Origin: Lutibacter maritimus
GTDB lineage: Bacteria; Bacteroidota; Bacteroidia; Flavobacteriales; Flavobacteriaceae
DNA: 64,000 nt
NCBI RefSeq assembly: GCF_900116115.1
Contig: NZ_FOZP01000001.1
Location: 78,071-142,070, forward strand
Reading direction: 5' to 3'
Positions 45,277 through 53,397 of the stretch are shown one piece after another (within the stretch, counting starts at the first letter, position 1; the number at the start of each line of letters is the position of its first letter). Made by a program: the position numbers and the translations under genes. The notes below the pieces were generated by a model. The model was given only the letters and a program-made list of their open reading frames with translations, was not told the origin of the DNA and made no database searches.

Positions 45277-46662
45277 ATGAAAATCTTAAATATAAAATCA
45301 ACAGTAATATTTTGTTTGTTGGCAATTACGCAAATTTCTTTAATTGCCCAAAGTTATAAATTACCAAATTACACAACTTTTAAACTTTCAAACGGTTTAA
45401 CGGTTTACCTAATGGAACAACATGATGTTCCTGTAATTAGTTTGTCTGCAATTGTTGCTGCAGGAGCAATTTATGACGGTGAAAATCCCGGTTTAGCTTC
45501 ATTAACTGCTGCGGCTTTAATGCATAGTACTCAAAATTTTTCAAAAGCTAAAATTGATGAAGAAATAGATTTTATTGGTGCAAATATAAACACTTATGCA
45601 TCGAAAGAATTTGCAGGTTTGTCCGCAAAATTTGCTTCAAAAGATTCAGATAAAGTATTGAAAATATTTAAAGAAATTATGTTGAATCCTACTTTTAATT
45701 CTGAAGAATTTGATAAAGAAAAAAGTAGATTGTTGGTAGAACTCGAACAGAAAAAAGAAAGTCCAAGAGCCGTAATTGGTTCGTATTTTGATAAATTAAT
45801 TTATGGCAATCACGTTTATGGAAATGTAATTAGCGGAACTACTACAAGTGTTGAAAAATTGGCGGTAAACGATGTAAAAGACTTTTATGAAAATAATTAT
45901 TTGCCAAATGAAAGTGCCATTTGTATTGTGGGCGATTTTTCATCAAAAGAAATGAAATCAACCATTACAAAATTATTTTCAGGATGGAAAAAAAGGAATA
46001 TTGTTAGAGCAAATGTTTTTGATGCAACAGTTAAAGTGCCATCTAAAAATAATGTATTGCTTGTAAATAAAGACGATGCTAACGAAACTACATTTTATAT
46101 TGGTTCAACTGGAATTAGTAGAAATAATCCAGATTTTGTAGCCATTAGCGTTGTAAACACGTTGTTTGGAGGCAGATTTACCTCCATGTTAAACGATGAA
46201 TTGCGTGTAAATAGTGGTTTAACTTATGGTGCAAGTAGTAGATTTAGTACTTTAAAAAATGCAGGTACTTTTTATATAAGTACTTTTACAGCAAAGGAAA
46301 CTACACAAGAAGCGATTGATAAAGCTTTGGAAGTTTTAAAGTCATTACACCAAAATGGTATTGATGAAAAAGCACTAACTTCGGCTAAAAATTACGTAAA
46401 AGGTCAGTTTCCTCCAGATTATGAAACTACCGATCAACTGGCAAGATTACTTTCAGAAATGTTTTGGTATAATTTTGACGCATCATTTATTAATAATTTT
46501 GAAAATAATGTAAATAGTTTAGATCTTTCAAAAGCAAATAACATTATTGCGACGTATTTTCCAAAAGACAATTTACAATTTGTTTTAGTGGGTAAAGCCT
46601 CTGAAATTAAACCAATTGCTGAAAAATATGGAGATGTTACTGTAGTAGAGATAAAAGATTAA
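45277..46662 (+). CDS. M16 peptidase-like partner without zinc site
   Basis: This is a 461-residue exported protein (signal peptide about 1-24). At the position of HxxEH it reads AALMHSTQNF, so the zinc site is absent. It keeps the R/Y pair of the C-terminal half (LRVNSGLTYGASSRF, about residues 309-323). This matches the non-catalytic subunit of bacterial M16B heterodimers. It is translationally coupled to the catalytic gene upstream. Confidence 0.92.
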   Translation: MKILNIKSTVIFCLLAITQISLIAQSYKLPNYTTFKLSNGLTVYLMEQHDVPVISLSAIVAAGAIYDGENPGLASLTAAALMHSTQNFSKAKIDEEIDFIGANINTYASKEFAGLSAKFASKDSDKVLKIFKEIMLNPTFNSEEFDKEKSRLLVELEQKKESPRAVIGSYFDKLIYGNHVYGNVISGTTTSVEKLAVNDVKDFYENNYLPNESAICIVGDFSSKEMKSTITKLFSGWKKRNIVRANVFDATVKVPSKNNVLLVNKDDANETTFYIGSTGISRNNPDFVAISVVNTLFGGRFTSMLNDELRVNSGLTYGASSRFSTLKNAGTFYISTFTAKETTQEAIDKALEVLKSLHQNGIDEKALTSAKNYVKGQFPPDYETTDQLARLLSEMFWYNFDASFINNFENNVNSLDLSKANNIIATYFPKDNLQFVLVGKASEIKPIAEKYGDVTVVEIKD

Positions 46663-46690
46663 TATAATTTTTTATATTAAAATATAATAC

Positions 46691-47938
46691 CTACTCATAA
46701 AGTAAATAGTTTTCTCTTATTTTTTTGAAAGCATTAATGTCGTGTTGCCAAGATTCTCTAATCTTTTTAGCGGAAACATTGGTTTTTAATTGATCCTCAA
46801 GTAAGGTATTTCCTGCATGAATAGTAAATGTAGCTCCAAAAAAAGTTTCGGAAACTGGTATTTTTTTGTATGCATCAATAAGCCAGTTAATGTTAATTTT
46901 ACTTAATCTATCTGTGTTTTCTAAATCAACGCCATAACATAATTTCCCTTCATGTTTTGGATGTTTAGATCCAAAATTAGGTTGAGGTGTGTAGCTAAAT
47001 TCATTTTCAGGAAAAAATGGTGCACCATATCTTTGAAATTGAAATTCTGTTCCACGACCAGCATTTATAGTTGTGCCTTCAAAAAAACCTAAACTCGGAT
47101 ATAAATTAATAGCAACATCATTCGGTAAATTTGGCGAAGGTCTAATAGGTAAACTGTATATACTTTTATGCGTGTAATTTTTTAAAGGAATAACAGTTAA
47201 GTCACATTTATTGTTGGTTTTTAACCAGTTTTCACCGTTAATCATGGTTGCATATTCACCAATAGTCATTCCATAAACTAACGGCACAGGATGCATACCA
47301 ACAAAACTTTTATATTCAATTTGTAAAGTAGGGCCATCAATATAATGTCCGTTTGGATTTGGTCTGTCTAATACAATTACTGGAATTCCAGCTTCTGCAC
47401 AAGCTTCCATCACATAGTGTAAAGTAGAAATGTAAGTGTAAAATCGCACGCCAACATCTTGAATATCAAATATTACTGCATCAATTCCTTTCAACTGTTC
47501 TTGGGTTGGTTTTTTATTATTCCCATATAAAGATACAATTGGAATACCTGTTTTTGTATCAATACCATCTTTAACAAGTTCACTGGCATCAGCAGTTCCT
47601 CTAAAACCATGTTCTGGTGAAAAAACTTTACTAATAGTTATGTCTAACGCATGTAAAGAATCAACTAAATGAGTATACGATTGATTATTTTTTTTTAAAA
47701 TAACAGATGTTTGATTTGCAACAATTGCAATTTTTTTAGAAAATAAAGATGGTAAATATATGTATGTTTGTTGCGCTCCGGTAATAATATTTTTTTTTCC
47801 TTTTGAGTCTTTTTCAGAAGTGATTTTTTCCATTTCTACATCCGAATTAATAGGTTTTGCAGGTTTACAAGAAAACAACATAAAAAACACAAAAGAAAAC
47901 AAGAAGAAATATGTATTTTTGAACGGTTTAGAAATCAT
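46691..47938 (-). CDS. Exo-beta-N-acetylmuramidase NamZ-like lipoprotein (DUF1343)
   Basis: This is a 415-residue protein with a lipobox (FFMLFSC, Cys24). The DUF1343 hallmarks are clear: SPEHGFRGTADA (about residue 110), VIFDIQDVGVRFYTY, VLDRPNPNG, GPTLQ, RPSPNLPN and AGRGTEF. Characterised members (NamZ/YbbC) release N-acetylmuramic acid from peptidoglycan fragments, so it probably takes part in wall recycling or scavenging. Its start codon lies 8 nt from the start of the divergent LolC/E-like gene. Confidence 0.9.
   Translation of the reverse strand: MISKPFKNTYFFLFSFVFFMLFSCKPAKPINSDVEMEKITSEKDSKGKKNIITGAQQTYIYLPSLFSKKIAIVANQTSVILKKNNQSYTHLVDSLHALDITISKVFSPEHGFRGTADASELVKDGIDTKTGIPIVSLYGNNKKPTQEQLKGIDAVIFDIQDVGVRFYTYISTLHYVMEACAEAGIPVIVLDRPNPNGHYIDGPTLQIEYKSFVGMHPVPLVYGMTIGEYATMINGENWLKTNNKCDLTVIPLKNYTHKSIYSLPIRPSPNLPNDVAINLYPSLGFFEGTTINAGRGTEFQFQRYGAPFFPENEFSYTPQPNFGSKHPKHEGKLCYGVDLENTDRLSKININWLIDAYKKIPVSETFFGATFTIHAGNTLLEDQLKTNVSAKKIRESWQHDINAFKKIRENYLLYE
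47914..47921 (+). promoter_or_regulatory. TAnnTTTG -7 element inside namZ-like coding sequence
   Basis: TATTTTTG is an exact consensus on the plus strand, lying within the signal-peptide codons of the divergent NamZ-like gene. It places the transcript start of the LolC/E-like gene near 47927, 20 nt before its TTG start. Confidence 0.5.
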
Positions 47939-47946
47939 ATATAAAA

Positions 47947-49182
47947 TTGAATTACGAAATATTTATTGCAAAACGAATTGTTGCTGCTAAAAAGTATAAA
48001 AGTAGCATATCATCTCCAATAATAAAAATTGCGATTATAGCAATTGCGCTAGGAATCATTATTATGATGATTGCTATAGCGACTGGAATTGGTTTGCAAC
48101 AGAAAATACGTGAAAAATTGTCGGGTTTTAATGGACATATTCAAATAACCAATTTTGATAATAATAATTCAGAAATTACTTTGGTGCCAGTTTCAAAAAA
48201 TCAGGACTTTTATCCAGAATTTAAAACAGTATCTAATATTAAAAATGTGCAGGTTTTTGCTACAAAAGCTGGTATTATTAGAACAGAAACCGATTTTGAA
48301 GGTATTATTTTAAAAGGTGTTGCAAATGATTATGATTGGACATTTTTTCAAGAATATTTGGTGGAAGGAAAATTGCCTAATTATAGTAGTGAAGTTTCTA
48401 ATGATGTTTTAATTTCAAAAGAAATTGCAGATAGAATGGCTTTGAAATTAGGTGATGAGTTTAACATTCTTTTTGTTAAAAATGATCCATCAAAAGCACC
48501 GTGGATAAGAGTAGTAAAAATTGTTGGAATTTATAATTCTGGTTTTCAGGAGTTTGATGGAAGTTTTGTAATAGGAGATATTAGACATATTCAAAAAATG
48601 AATAGATGGAATGATGATCAAGTAGGTGGTTTTGAAGTGTTAATTACTGATTTTAATGAAATTATTCCCAAAAGTAACGAAGTTTATATGCAAACGGGCT
48701 CTACATTAAACAGTGAAAGTGTTGTAGAAAAATATCCTTCTATTTTTGAATGGATTAGCCTTTTTGATAATAATATTTATTTAATTATAGTAATTATGAT
48801 TTTAGTTGCTGGAATAAATATGATTACTGCTTTGTTGGTTTTAATTTTAGAAAGAACTCAAATGATTGGTATTTTAAAAGCTTTAGGAAGTAGTAATGTT
48901 AGTATTAGAAAAGTGTTTTTATATAACGCCGCCTATTTAATATTAAAAGGCTTGTTTTGGGGGAATTTAATAGGATTATCTATTCTTTTTATACAAAAGT
49001 ATTTTGGTGTAATTACGTTAAATCCAGAGACATATTATGTAAGTGAAGCGCCAATTTATTTAAATTTCGGTTATATTATTTTATTAAATATAGGCACACT
49101 AATACTTTGCTTATTAATGTTAATAATTCCAACAATTATTATTTCAAAAATAAGTCCTGTAAAATCAATTAAGTTTGAATAA
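47947..49182 (+). CDS. LolC/LolE-type ABC transporter permease
   Basis: This is a 411-residue FtsX-family membrane protein. The first membrane helix is at about 25-48 (IIKIAIIAIALGIIIMMIAI), followed by a 210-residue periplasmic MacB-like domain (GLQQKIREKLSGFNGHI onward) and three helices at about 275-300, 325-350 and 370-400 (ERTQMIGILKALG motif between). This is the layout of the LolCDE lipoprotein-release permease. The start is TTG 47947. The LolD ATPase is not adjacent. It diverges from the NamZ-like gene. Confidence 0.88.
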   Translation: MNYEIFIAKRIVAAKKYKSSISSPIIKIAIIAIALGIIIMMIAIATGIGLQQKIREKLSGFNGHIQITNFDNNNSEITLVPVSKNQDFYPEFKTVSNIKNVQVFATKAGIIRTETDFEGIILKGVANDYDWTFFQEYLVEGKLPNYSSEVSNDVLISKEIADRMALKLGDEFNILFVKNDPSKAPWIRVVKIVGIYNSGFQEFDGSFVIGDIRHIQKMNRWNDDQVGGFEVLITDFNEIIPKSNEVYMQTGSTLNSESVVEKYPSIFEWISLFDNNIYLIIVIMILVAGINMITALLVLILERTQMIGILKALGSSNVSIRKVFLYNAAYLILKGLFWGNLIGLSILFIQKYFGVITLNPETYYVSEAPIYLNFGYIILLNIGTLILCLLMLIIPTIIISKISPVKSIKFE

Positions 49183-49186
49183 AATA

Positions 49187-49405
49187 TTATTTTTCTGGCT
49201 CTTCATTTGAACCACAAGCTCCCATAGTATCTCCATCGTGCAATGCAATGTGTACATATGCAGCTACACGAGCAATATTAATAGTATGAGCATTTTCAGG
49301 ATTACCAGGAGGAACATGGCAAACGTCTACTTTGTCAGCAGAAAGTAAAAATGCTCCAACACTAATTCCGATAATCAATCCGAAATAAAGAAATTTGTTT
49401 TTCAT
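49187..49405 (-). CDS. Small exported protein with CHVPPGNP motif
   Basis: The start is set at ATG 49405 (MKNKFLYFGLIIG), giving 72 residues and a normal signal or anchor segment; a longer frame from 49447 adds 14 residues before it. After the hydrophobic segment comes VDVCHVPPGNPENAHTI and HIALHDGDTMGAC, with two Cys about 34 residues apart. This C-H-(V/I)-P-P-G-N-P...H-x-H-x-G-D...G-x-C pattern recurs in secreted proteins of many bacteria, often as a C-terminal module of larger ones. Here it stands alone. The Cys/His set suggests a disulfide or metal site; the function is unknown. Confidence 0.75.
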   Translation of the reverse strand: MKNKFLYFGLIIGISVGAFLLSADKVDVCHVPPGNPENAHTINIARVAAYVHIALHDGDTMGACGSNEEPEK

Positions 49406-49533
49406 AATAGTAATTTTAATAGTTAATAAAAGTCTTAAAAAAAACATATATTTTTTTAATTGAAAAGATATCTTATCATGTTGAGGATAAGGTGATTATA
49501 AATATAGTAAATTTTTATGAAAAATAAAAAGTA

Positions 49534-51120
49534 TTAAAATTCACTAGTAAAATGCAATTTTACTGTTGGATATTTTTGCTGAGTCATTTGAATTGAAAAG
49601 GCTGAATCTGCCAAAAATACTAATTGACCTTGTTTATCTGTTGCTAAATACCGTTGTTTTACACGTTTAAACTCCTTAAACTCTTCGCTTTTCGGATTTT
49701 CTGGTTCTACCCAACACGCTTTATGTACTTGAACATTTTCATAACTACATTTTGCGCCGTATTCATGTTCTAAACGGTATTGAATAACTTCAAATTGTAG
49801 CGCACCAACAGTACCAACTACTTTTCTGCCGTTAATATCTAATGTAAATAGCTGGGCAACACCTTCATCCATTAACTGATCTAAACCTTTAAATAATTGT
49901 TTGGCTTTTAGTGGATCAGCATTATTTACATAACGGAAATGCTCTGGTGAAAAACTTGGAATTCCTTTAAAATTTAATTGCTCACCTTCGGTTAATGTAT
50001 CTCCAATTTTAAAGTGACCAGTATCTGGCAAACCAACAATATCACCTGGATAAGATTCTTCAACAATCTCTTTCTTTTCAGCAAAAAAAGCATTTGGACT
50101 AGAGAATTTTAATTTTTTTCCTTGACGGACGTGTAAATAAGGAGCATTTCTTTTAAACATTCCTGATACTATTTTAACAAACGCAATACGGTTTCTGTGG
50201 TTTGGATCCATATTTGCGTGAATTTTAAATACAAATCCGGTTAAAGTTTCTTCTTTTGAGTCTACCAAACGCTCTTCAGACATTTTTGGTTGTGGTGATG
50301 GCGCAATTTCAATAAAACAATCTAACAATTCTTTTACACCAAAATTATTTAATGCAGAGCCAAAAAATACAGGTTGTAAGTTTCCTTTTAAATATTCATC
50401 TTTATCAAAATCTGGATATACTTCATGAACAATCTCTAATTCCTCACGCAGGGTTTCGGCAGATTTAGCACCAATAATTTTATCTAATTCTGGAGTTGTA
50501 ATATCGGTAAATTCAACACCTTTTGATACAGTTTGTTTGTTGTCACCAGAGTATAAGTTTATTTTCTTTTCGTAGATATTATAAATTCCTTTAAAATCAT
50601 AACCCATTCCAATTGGGAAACTTAAAGGCGTTACAGATAAACCTAATTTTTGTTCAACTTCATCCATTAAATCAAAAGCATCTTTCCCTTCACGATCCAT
50701 TTTATTGATAAAAACTATGATAGGAATTTTTCGCATTCTACAAACTTCAACTAATTTTTCAGTTTGCTCTTCCACACCTTTTGCAACGTCAATTACTACA
50801 ATTACACTATCAACAGCCGTTAAAGTTCTAAAAGTATCTTCGGCAAAATCTTTATGTCCAGGTGTATCTAAAATATTTATTTTTTTATCTTTATAAATAA
50901 AAGCCAATACAGATGTAGCAACAGAAATACCACGTTGGCGCTCAATTTCCATAAAATCGGAAGTTGCACCTTTTTTTATTTTATTACTTTTTACGGCGCC
51001 AGCTTCTTGAATTGCCCCACCAAATAATAATAATTTTTCGGTTAAGGTAGTTTTACCAGCATCGGGATGCGAAATAATTCCAAAGGTTCTTCTGCGTTGT
51101 ATTTCTTTTAAAAAACTCAT
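49534..51120 (-). CDS. prfC: Peptide chain release factor 3
   Basis: This 528-residue translational GTPase recycles RF1/RF2 from the ribosome after termination. It has ISHPDAGKTTLTEKLL (G1), RGISVATSV (switch I region), DTPGHKDFAEDTFR (G3) and INKMDREGKD (G4), then the RF3-specific C-terminal domains (ELLDCFIEIAPSPQ, HVRQGKKLKFSS, GALQFEVIQYRL). It is monocistronic. A minus-strand TATATTTG -7 element lies at 51139-51146, 18 nt before the start. Confidence 0.97.
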   Translation of the reverse strand: MSFLKEIQRRRTFGIISHPDAGKTTLTEKLLLFGGAIQEAGAVKSNKIKKGATSDFMEIERQRGISVATSVLAFIYKDKKINILDTPGHKDFAEDTFRTLTAVDSVIVVIDVAKGVEEQTEKLVEVCRMRKIPIIVFINKMDREGKDAFDLMDEVEQKLGLSVTPLSFPIGMGYDFKGIYNIYEKKINLYSGDNKQTVSKGVEFTDITTPELDKIIGAKSAETLREELEIVHEVYPDFDKDEYLKGNLQPVFFGSALNNFGVKELLDCFIEIAPSPQPKMSEERLVDSKEETLTGFVFKIHANMDPNHRNRIAFVKIVSGMFKRNAPYLHVRQGKKLKFSSPNAFFAEKKEIVEESYPGDIVGLPDTGHFKIGDTLTEGEQLNFKGIPSFSPEHFRYVNNADPLKAKQLFKGLDQLMDEGVAQLFTLDINGRKVVGTVGALQFEVIQYRLEHEYGAKCSYENVQVHKACWVEPENPKSEEFKEFKRVKQRYLATDKQGQLVFLADSAFSIQMTQQKYPTVKLHFTSEF

Positions 51121-51138
51121 CTGTTAAATTTTGAGGTG

Positions 51139-51146
51139 CAAATATA
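51139..51146 (-). promoter_or_regulatory. TAnnTTTG -7 element for prfC
   Basis: Minus-strand TATATTTG, an exact consensus, 18 nt before the prfC start codon. Confidence 0.5.
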
Positions 51147-51230
51147 GGTTATAAAGTTTGAAAGTTGAAAAGTTTAAAACTTGAAAAGCAGTTTTGCACT
51201 TTTTTAACGTTTGTATTTTGTAAGTTTGTG

Positions 51231-51238
51231 CTTATTGA
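51231..51238 (+). promoter_or_regulatory. TAnnTTTG -7 element, decides idi start
   Basis: TAAGTTTG is an exact consensus ending 7 nt before the ATG at 51246. An upstream in-frame ATG at 51165 would lie outside the transcript. Confidence 0.55.
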
Positions 51239-51245
51239 TAAAAAA

Positions 51246-51764
51246 ATGAAAGAAGAACTTGTAATTTTAGTAAACGAAAAGGACGAACAAATAGGCTTAA
51301 TGCCAAAAATGGAAGCACATGAAAAAGCGGTGTTACACAGAGCATTTTCCGTATTTATTTTTAATGATAAAAATGAATTAATGTTGCAGCAACGTGCGGC
51401 TCATAAATACCATTCACCTTTATTATGGACAAATACTTGTTGCAGTCATCAGCGTAACGGTGAAACTAATATTGAAGCAGGTAAAAGAAGATTGCAAGAG
51501 GAAATGGGTTTTATGTGTGATATTGAAGAAGTTACATCGTTTATATATAAAGCGCCATTTGATAATGGCTTAACTGAACACGAATTAGATCATATATTAA
51601 TTGGGTATTACAATAGTGAGCCAAAAATTAATAGTGATGAAGTTGAAAGTTATAAATGGATGCCGTTGGAAGCAGTGAAAAATGATATTGAAGAAAATCC
51701 GGCAATTTATACGGAGTGGTTTAAAATAATTTTTAAAAATTATTACAGTTTTATTAATAAGTAG
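51246..51764 (+). CDS. idi: Isopentenyl-diphosphate delta-isomerase, type I
   Basis: This 172-residue NUDIX-fold enzyme interconverts IPP and DMAPP, the building blocks of the menaquinone side chain and carotenoids. The start is ATG 51246 (MKEELVILVNEKDE), which gives the family length; the 27 residues encoded upstream are promoter sequence. Catalytic features: HRAFSVFIFN, WTNTCCSHQRNGE (active-site Cys) and the Nudix-like RRLQEEMGF with ELDHILIG. It leads a three-gene run with a small membrane protein and queD. Confidence 0.95.
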   Translation: MKEELVILVNEKDEQIGLMPKMEAHEKAVLHRAFSVFIFNDKNELMLQQRAAHKYHSPLLWTNTCCSHQRNGETNIEAGKRRLQEEMGFMCDIEEVTSFIYKAPFDNGLTEHELDHILIGYYNSEPKINSDEVESYKWMPLEAVKNDIEENPAIYTEWFKIIFKNYYSFINK

Positions 51765-51768
51765 TTGA

Positions 51769-52065
51769 ATGAAAAAAATAGAAGAAAATTTTATTGAAAG
51801 TTGGGAACTTGTTAGAAAGAACGGAAGAAATAGATACGCACTAAGAACCGGTGTTTTATGGAGTGTTTTTACTGCTTTTTTAACCAAAATTTTTGAATTG
51901 TCGGCTTATTCATTTAAAGAAGTGTATTTTACAAAATCATTTTTAAACTATTTAGCGCTATTTATTTTAGTTGGAATAGTTTTGTTTTGGCAGTTTATAT
52001 GGAAATTTAATGAAAAAAGGTATCAAGCATTAAAAAGGAAACAAGAAAATGAAAGTAACAGTTAG
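51769..52065 (+). CDS. Small membrane protein
   Basis: This is a 98-residue protein with two hydrophobic segments (about residues 28-45, VLWSVFTAFLTKIFEL, and 60-80, FLNYLALFILVGIVLFWQF) and a highly charged C-terminal tail. I recognise no named family beyond small Bacteroidota membrane proteins. It begins 4 nt after idi and overlaps the start of queD by 17 nt in another frame, so all three are translated from one message. Confidence 0.75.
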   Translation: MKKIEENFIESWELVRKNGRNRYALRTGVLWSVFTAFLTKIFELSAYSFKEVYFTKSFLNYLALFILVGIVLFWQFIWKFNEKRYQALKRKQENESNS

Positions 52066-52462
52066 CAGAAAAGCGCATTTTAATGCGGCTCATAGATTGT
52101 ACAATTCTGATTGGACAGATGCTAGAAACGCTACAGTTTTTGGAAAATGTGCCAATCCAAACTACCATGGTCATAATTATGAATTAATAGTTTCGGTAAA
52201 AGGAGAAATTCATCCAGAAACTGGATTTGTAATGGATATGAAGATTTTAAAATACTTGATTGAAAAAGAAGTAGAAGAGCAATTTGATCATAAAAATTTA
52301 AATGAAGAAGTTGCAGAGTTTAAAACTTTAAACCCAACGGCTGAAAATATTGTGGTTGTTATTTGGAACAAATTACGAGCAGAAATTGATAATAAGTTGG
52401 AGCTTTCAATTACCTTATACGAAACTCCACGAAATTTTGTAACCTACTCAGGCGAAGTATAA
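52049..52462 (+). CDS. queD: 6-carboxytetrahydropterin synthase (QueD/PTPS family)
   Basis: This is a 137-residue T-fold enzyme. Zinc ligands: HFNAAHRLY (His near residue 10) and the HGH of CANPNYHGHNYELIV. The catalytic Cys is in FGKCANPNYHG, the His in FDHKNLNEEV and the Glu in ITLYETPRNFV. It makes the preQ0 precursor for queuosine from dihydroneopterin triphosphate. The 17-nt overlap with the preceding gene suggests coupled translation. A strong terminator follows. Confidence 0.92.
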   Translation: MKVTVSRKAHFNAAHRLYNSDWTDARNATVFGKCANPNYHGHNYELIVSVKGEIHPETGFVMDMKILKYLIEKEVEEQFDHKNLNEEVAEFKTLNPTAENIVVVIWNKLRAEIDNKLELSITLYETPRNFVTYSGEV

Positions 52463-52501
52463 AAAAAGCTCCATAATTTTAATTTATGGAGCTCTTTTTA
52501 T
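52461..52501 (+). terminator. Intrinsic terminator of the idi-queD operon
   Basis: Arms AGCTCCATAA (52467-52476) and TTATGGAGCT (52484-52493), followed by CTTTTTATTTTT. An A-run precedes, so it may also act on the convergent gene. Confidence 0.85.
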
Positions 52502-52511
52502 TTTTATACTT

Positions 52512-52715
52512 TTATTTTCTTTTACAAGTATTAATTCCAAGCAAAGTATAAAGCGGACAAAAACTTGCTAAACTTGTAATTAATAATACAATTCCAATAG
52601 CTAAAATAATTATAGCGGTAGTGCCACTAATAACATTTAGGTAATATAAAACTGCTATTAAAACGCCAATTAAAACTCTAATAAATTTATCGGCTGTTCC
52701 CATATTTGCTTTCAT
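52512..52715 (-). CDS. DUF2892 (YgaP-like) small membrane protein
   Basis: The start is set at ATG 52715 (MKANMGTADKFIRVLIGVL), giving 67 residues; an upstream frame to 52754 adds 13 residues that do not fit the family. The pattern is typical of DUF2892: a short amphipathic start, two membrane helices (FIRVLIGVLIAVLYYL and AIIILAIGIVLLITSL) and the C-terminal FCPLYTLLGINTCK with two Cys. In YgaP the domain anchors a rhodanese; here it stands alone, as in many Bacteroidota. The role is unknown. Confidence 0.85.
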   Translation of the reverse strand: MKANMGTADKFIRVLIGVLIAVLYYLNVISGTTAIIILAIGIVLLITSLASFCPLYTLLGINTCKRK

Positions 52716-52767
52716 ATATTTAGGTGTTTGATTGTTAGTTAAATAAAAATACAAAAAAGAAATGTAA

Positions 52768-53358
52768 TTAATCTTTTTTATGCTTATTTAGTTCATCTTG
52801 TAGCCGTCTCATAACTTTTTGTTCTCTTTCTAAAGCTTTAGTTCGGTGTTCTTCAAACTCTTCTTCAACCTCTTTTAAGTTTAATTTAGCTTCTTTTGTA
52901 ATTTGATTACTTTGCTTAAATTTTATATAAAATAATACAAATAAACCGATAAAGACTAAAATAAGGAAATAAGTTAATGTTTTATAAAAATGTTTGCTTA
53001 AGGATATTCCTAAAAATGAAATTTGTTGTTCTTCAGTGGTTAATTTTTCATTTAATTGTTTAATTTCAGTAAGTTCATTTTTTAAACTATCAATTTCTTT
53101 TTGAAAATTCATTAAACTATTTTTATGAATAGCCAATGCATTTTTATTTTTTGAAATAGAATCAATTACATTCGCTTTAAGTTTTAAAAGCCATTGTTGT
53201 TTTACTACTTTATGGTCTTGATAATTGTTCGATTCATTAATTAAATAATCAAATTGATTTTTTACAGAACCAGTATCAATAAATTTTTTGGTTGATTGAC
53301 TATAAAAAAATGTACTAGAAAAAATGAATGCAATTAGTAATATTTTATTTTTAAACAT
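52768..53358 (-). CDS. Coiled-coil membrane protein, unknown function
   Basis: This is a 196-residue protein with a signal peptide (1-20, ending FFYSQ), a periplasmic helical part with a heptad-rich coiled coil (about 80-112, LMNFQKEIDSLKNELTEIKQ), one membrane helix (about 128-148, TLTYFLILVFIGLFVLFYI) and a charged helical cytoplasmic tail. Relatives in Bacteroidota are often mislabelled as tRNA methyltransferase; nothing here supports that. It lies between the DUF2892 gene and add on the same strand. Confidence 0.75.
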   Translation of the reverse strand: MFKNKILLIAFIFSSTFFYSQSTKKFIDTGSVKNQFDYLINESNNYQDHKVVKQQWLLKLKANVIDSISKNKNALAIHKNSLMNFQKEIDSLKNELTEIKQLNEKLTTEEQQISFLGISLSKHFYKTLTYFLILVFIGLFVLFYIKFKQSNQITKEAKLNLKEVEEEFEEHRTKALEREQKVMRRLQDELNKHKKD

Positions 53359-53397
53359 ATATTTATTTTAATTTTCTTTTTTAAACGATAAGAGTTG

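Noticed and set aside
49460-49500. Hairpin downstream of prfC
   Set aside because: A six-base stem (CTTATC/GATAAG) lies about 40 nt past the stop with only a short T stretch; not convincing.
51165-51245. Upstream ATG for idi
   Set aside because: The TAAGTTTG promoter element lies between this ATG and the real start, and the extra residues do not fit the family.
52768-53358. tRNA (guanine-N1)-methyltransferase
   Set aside because: This label is often attached to similar proteins, but a signal peptide, membrane helix and coiled coil with no SAM-binding motif contradict it.
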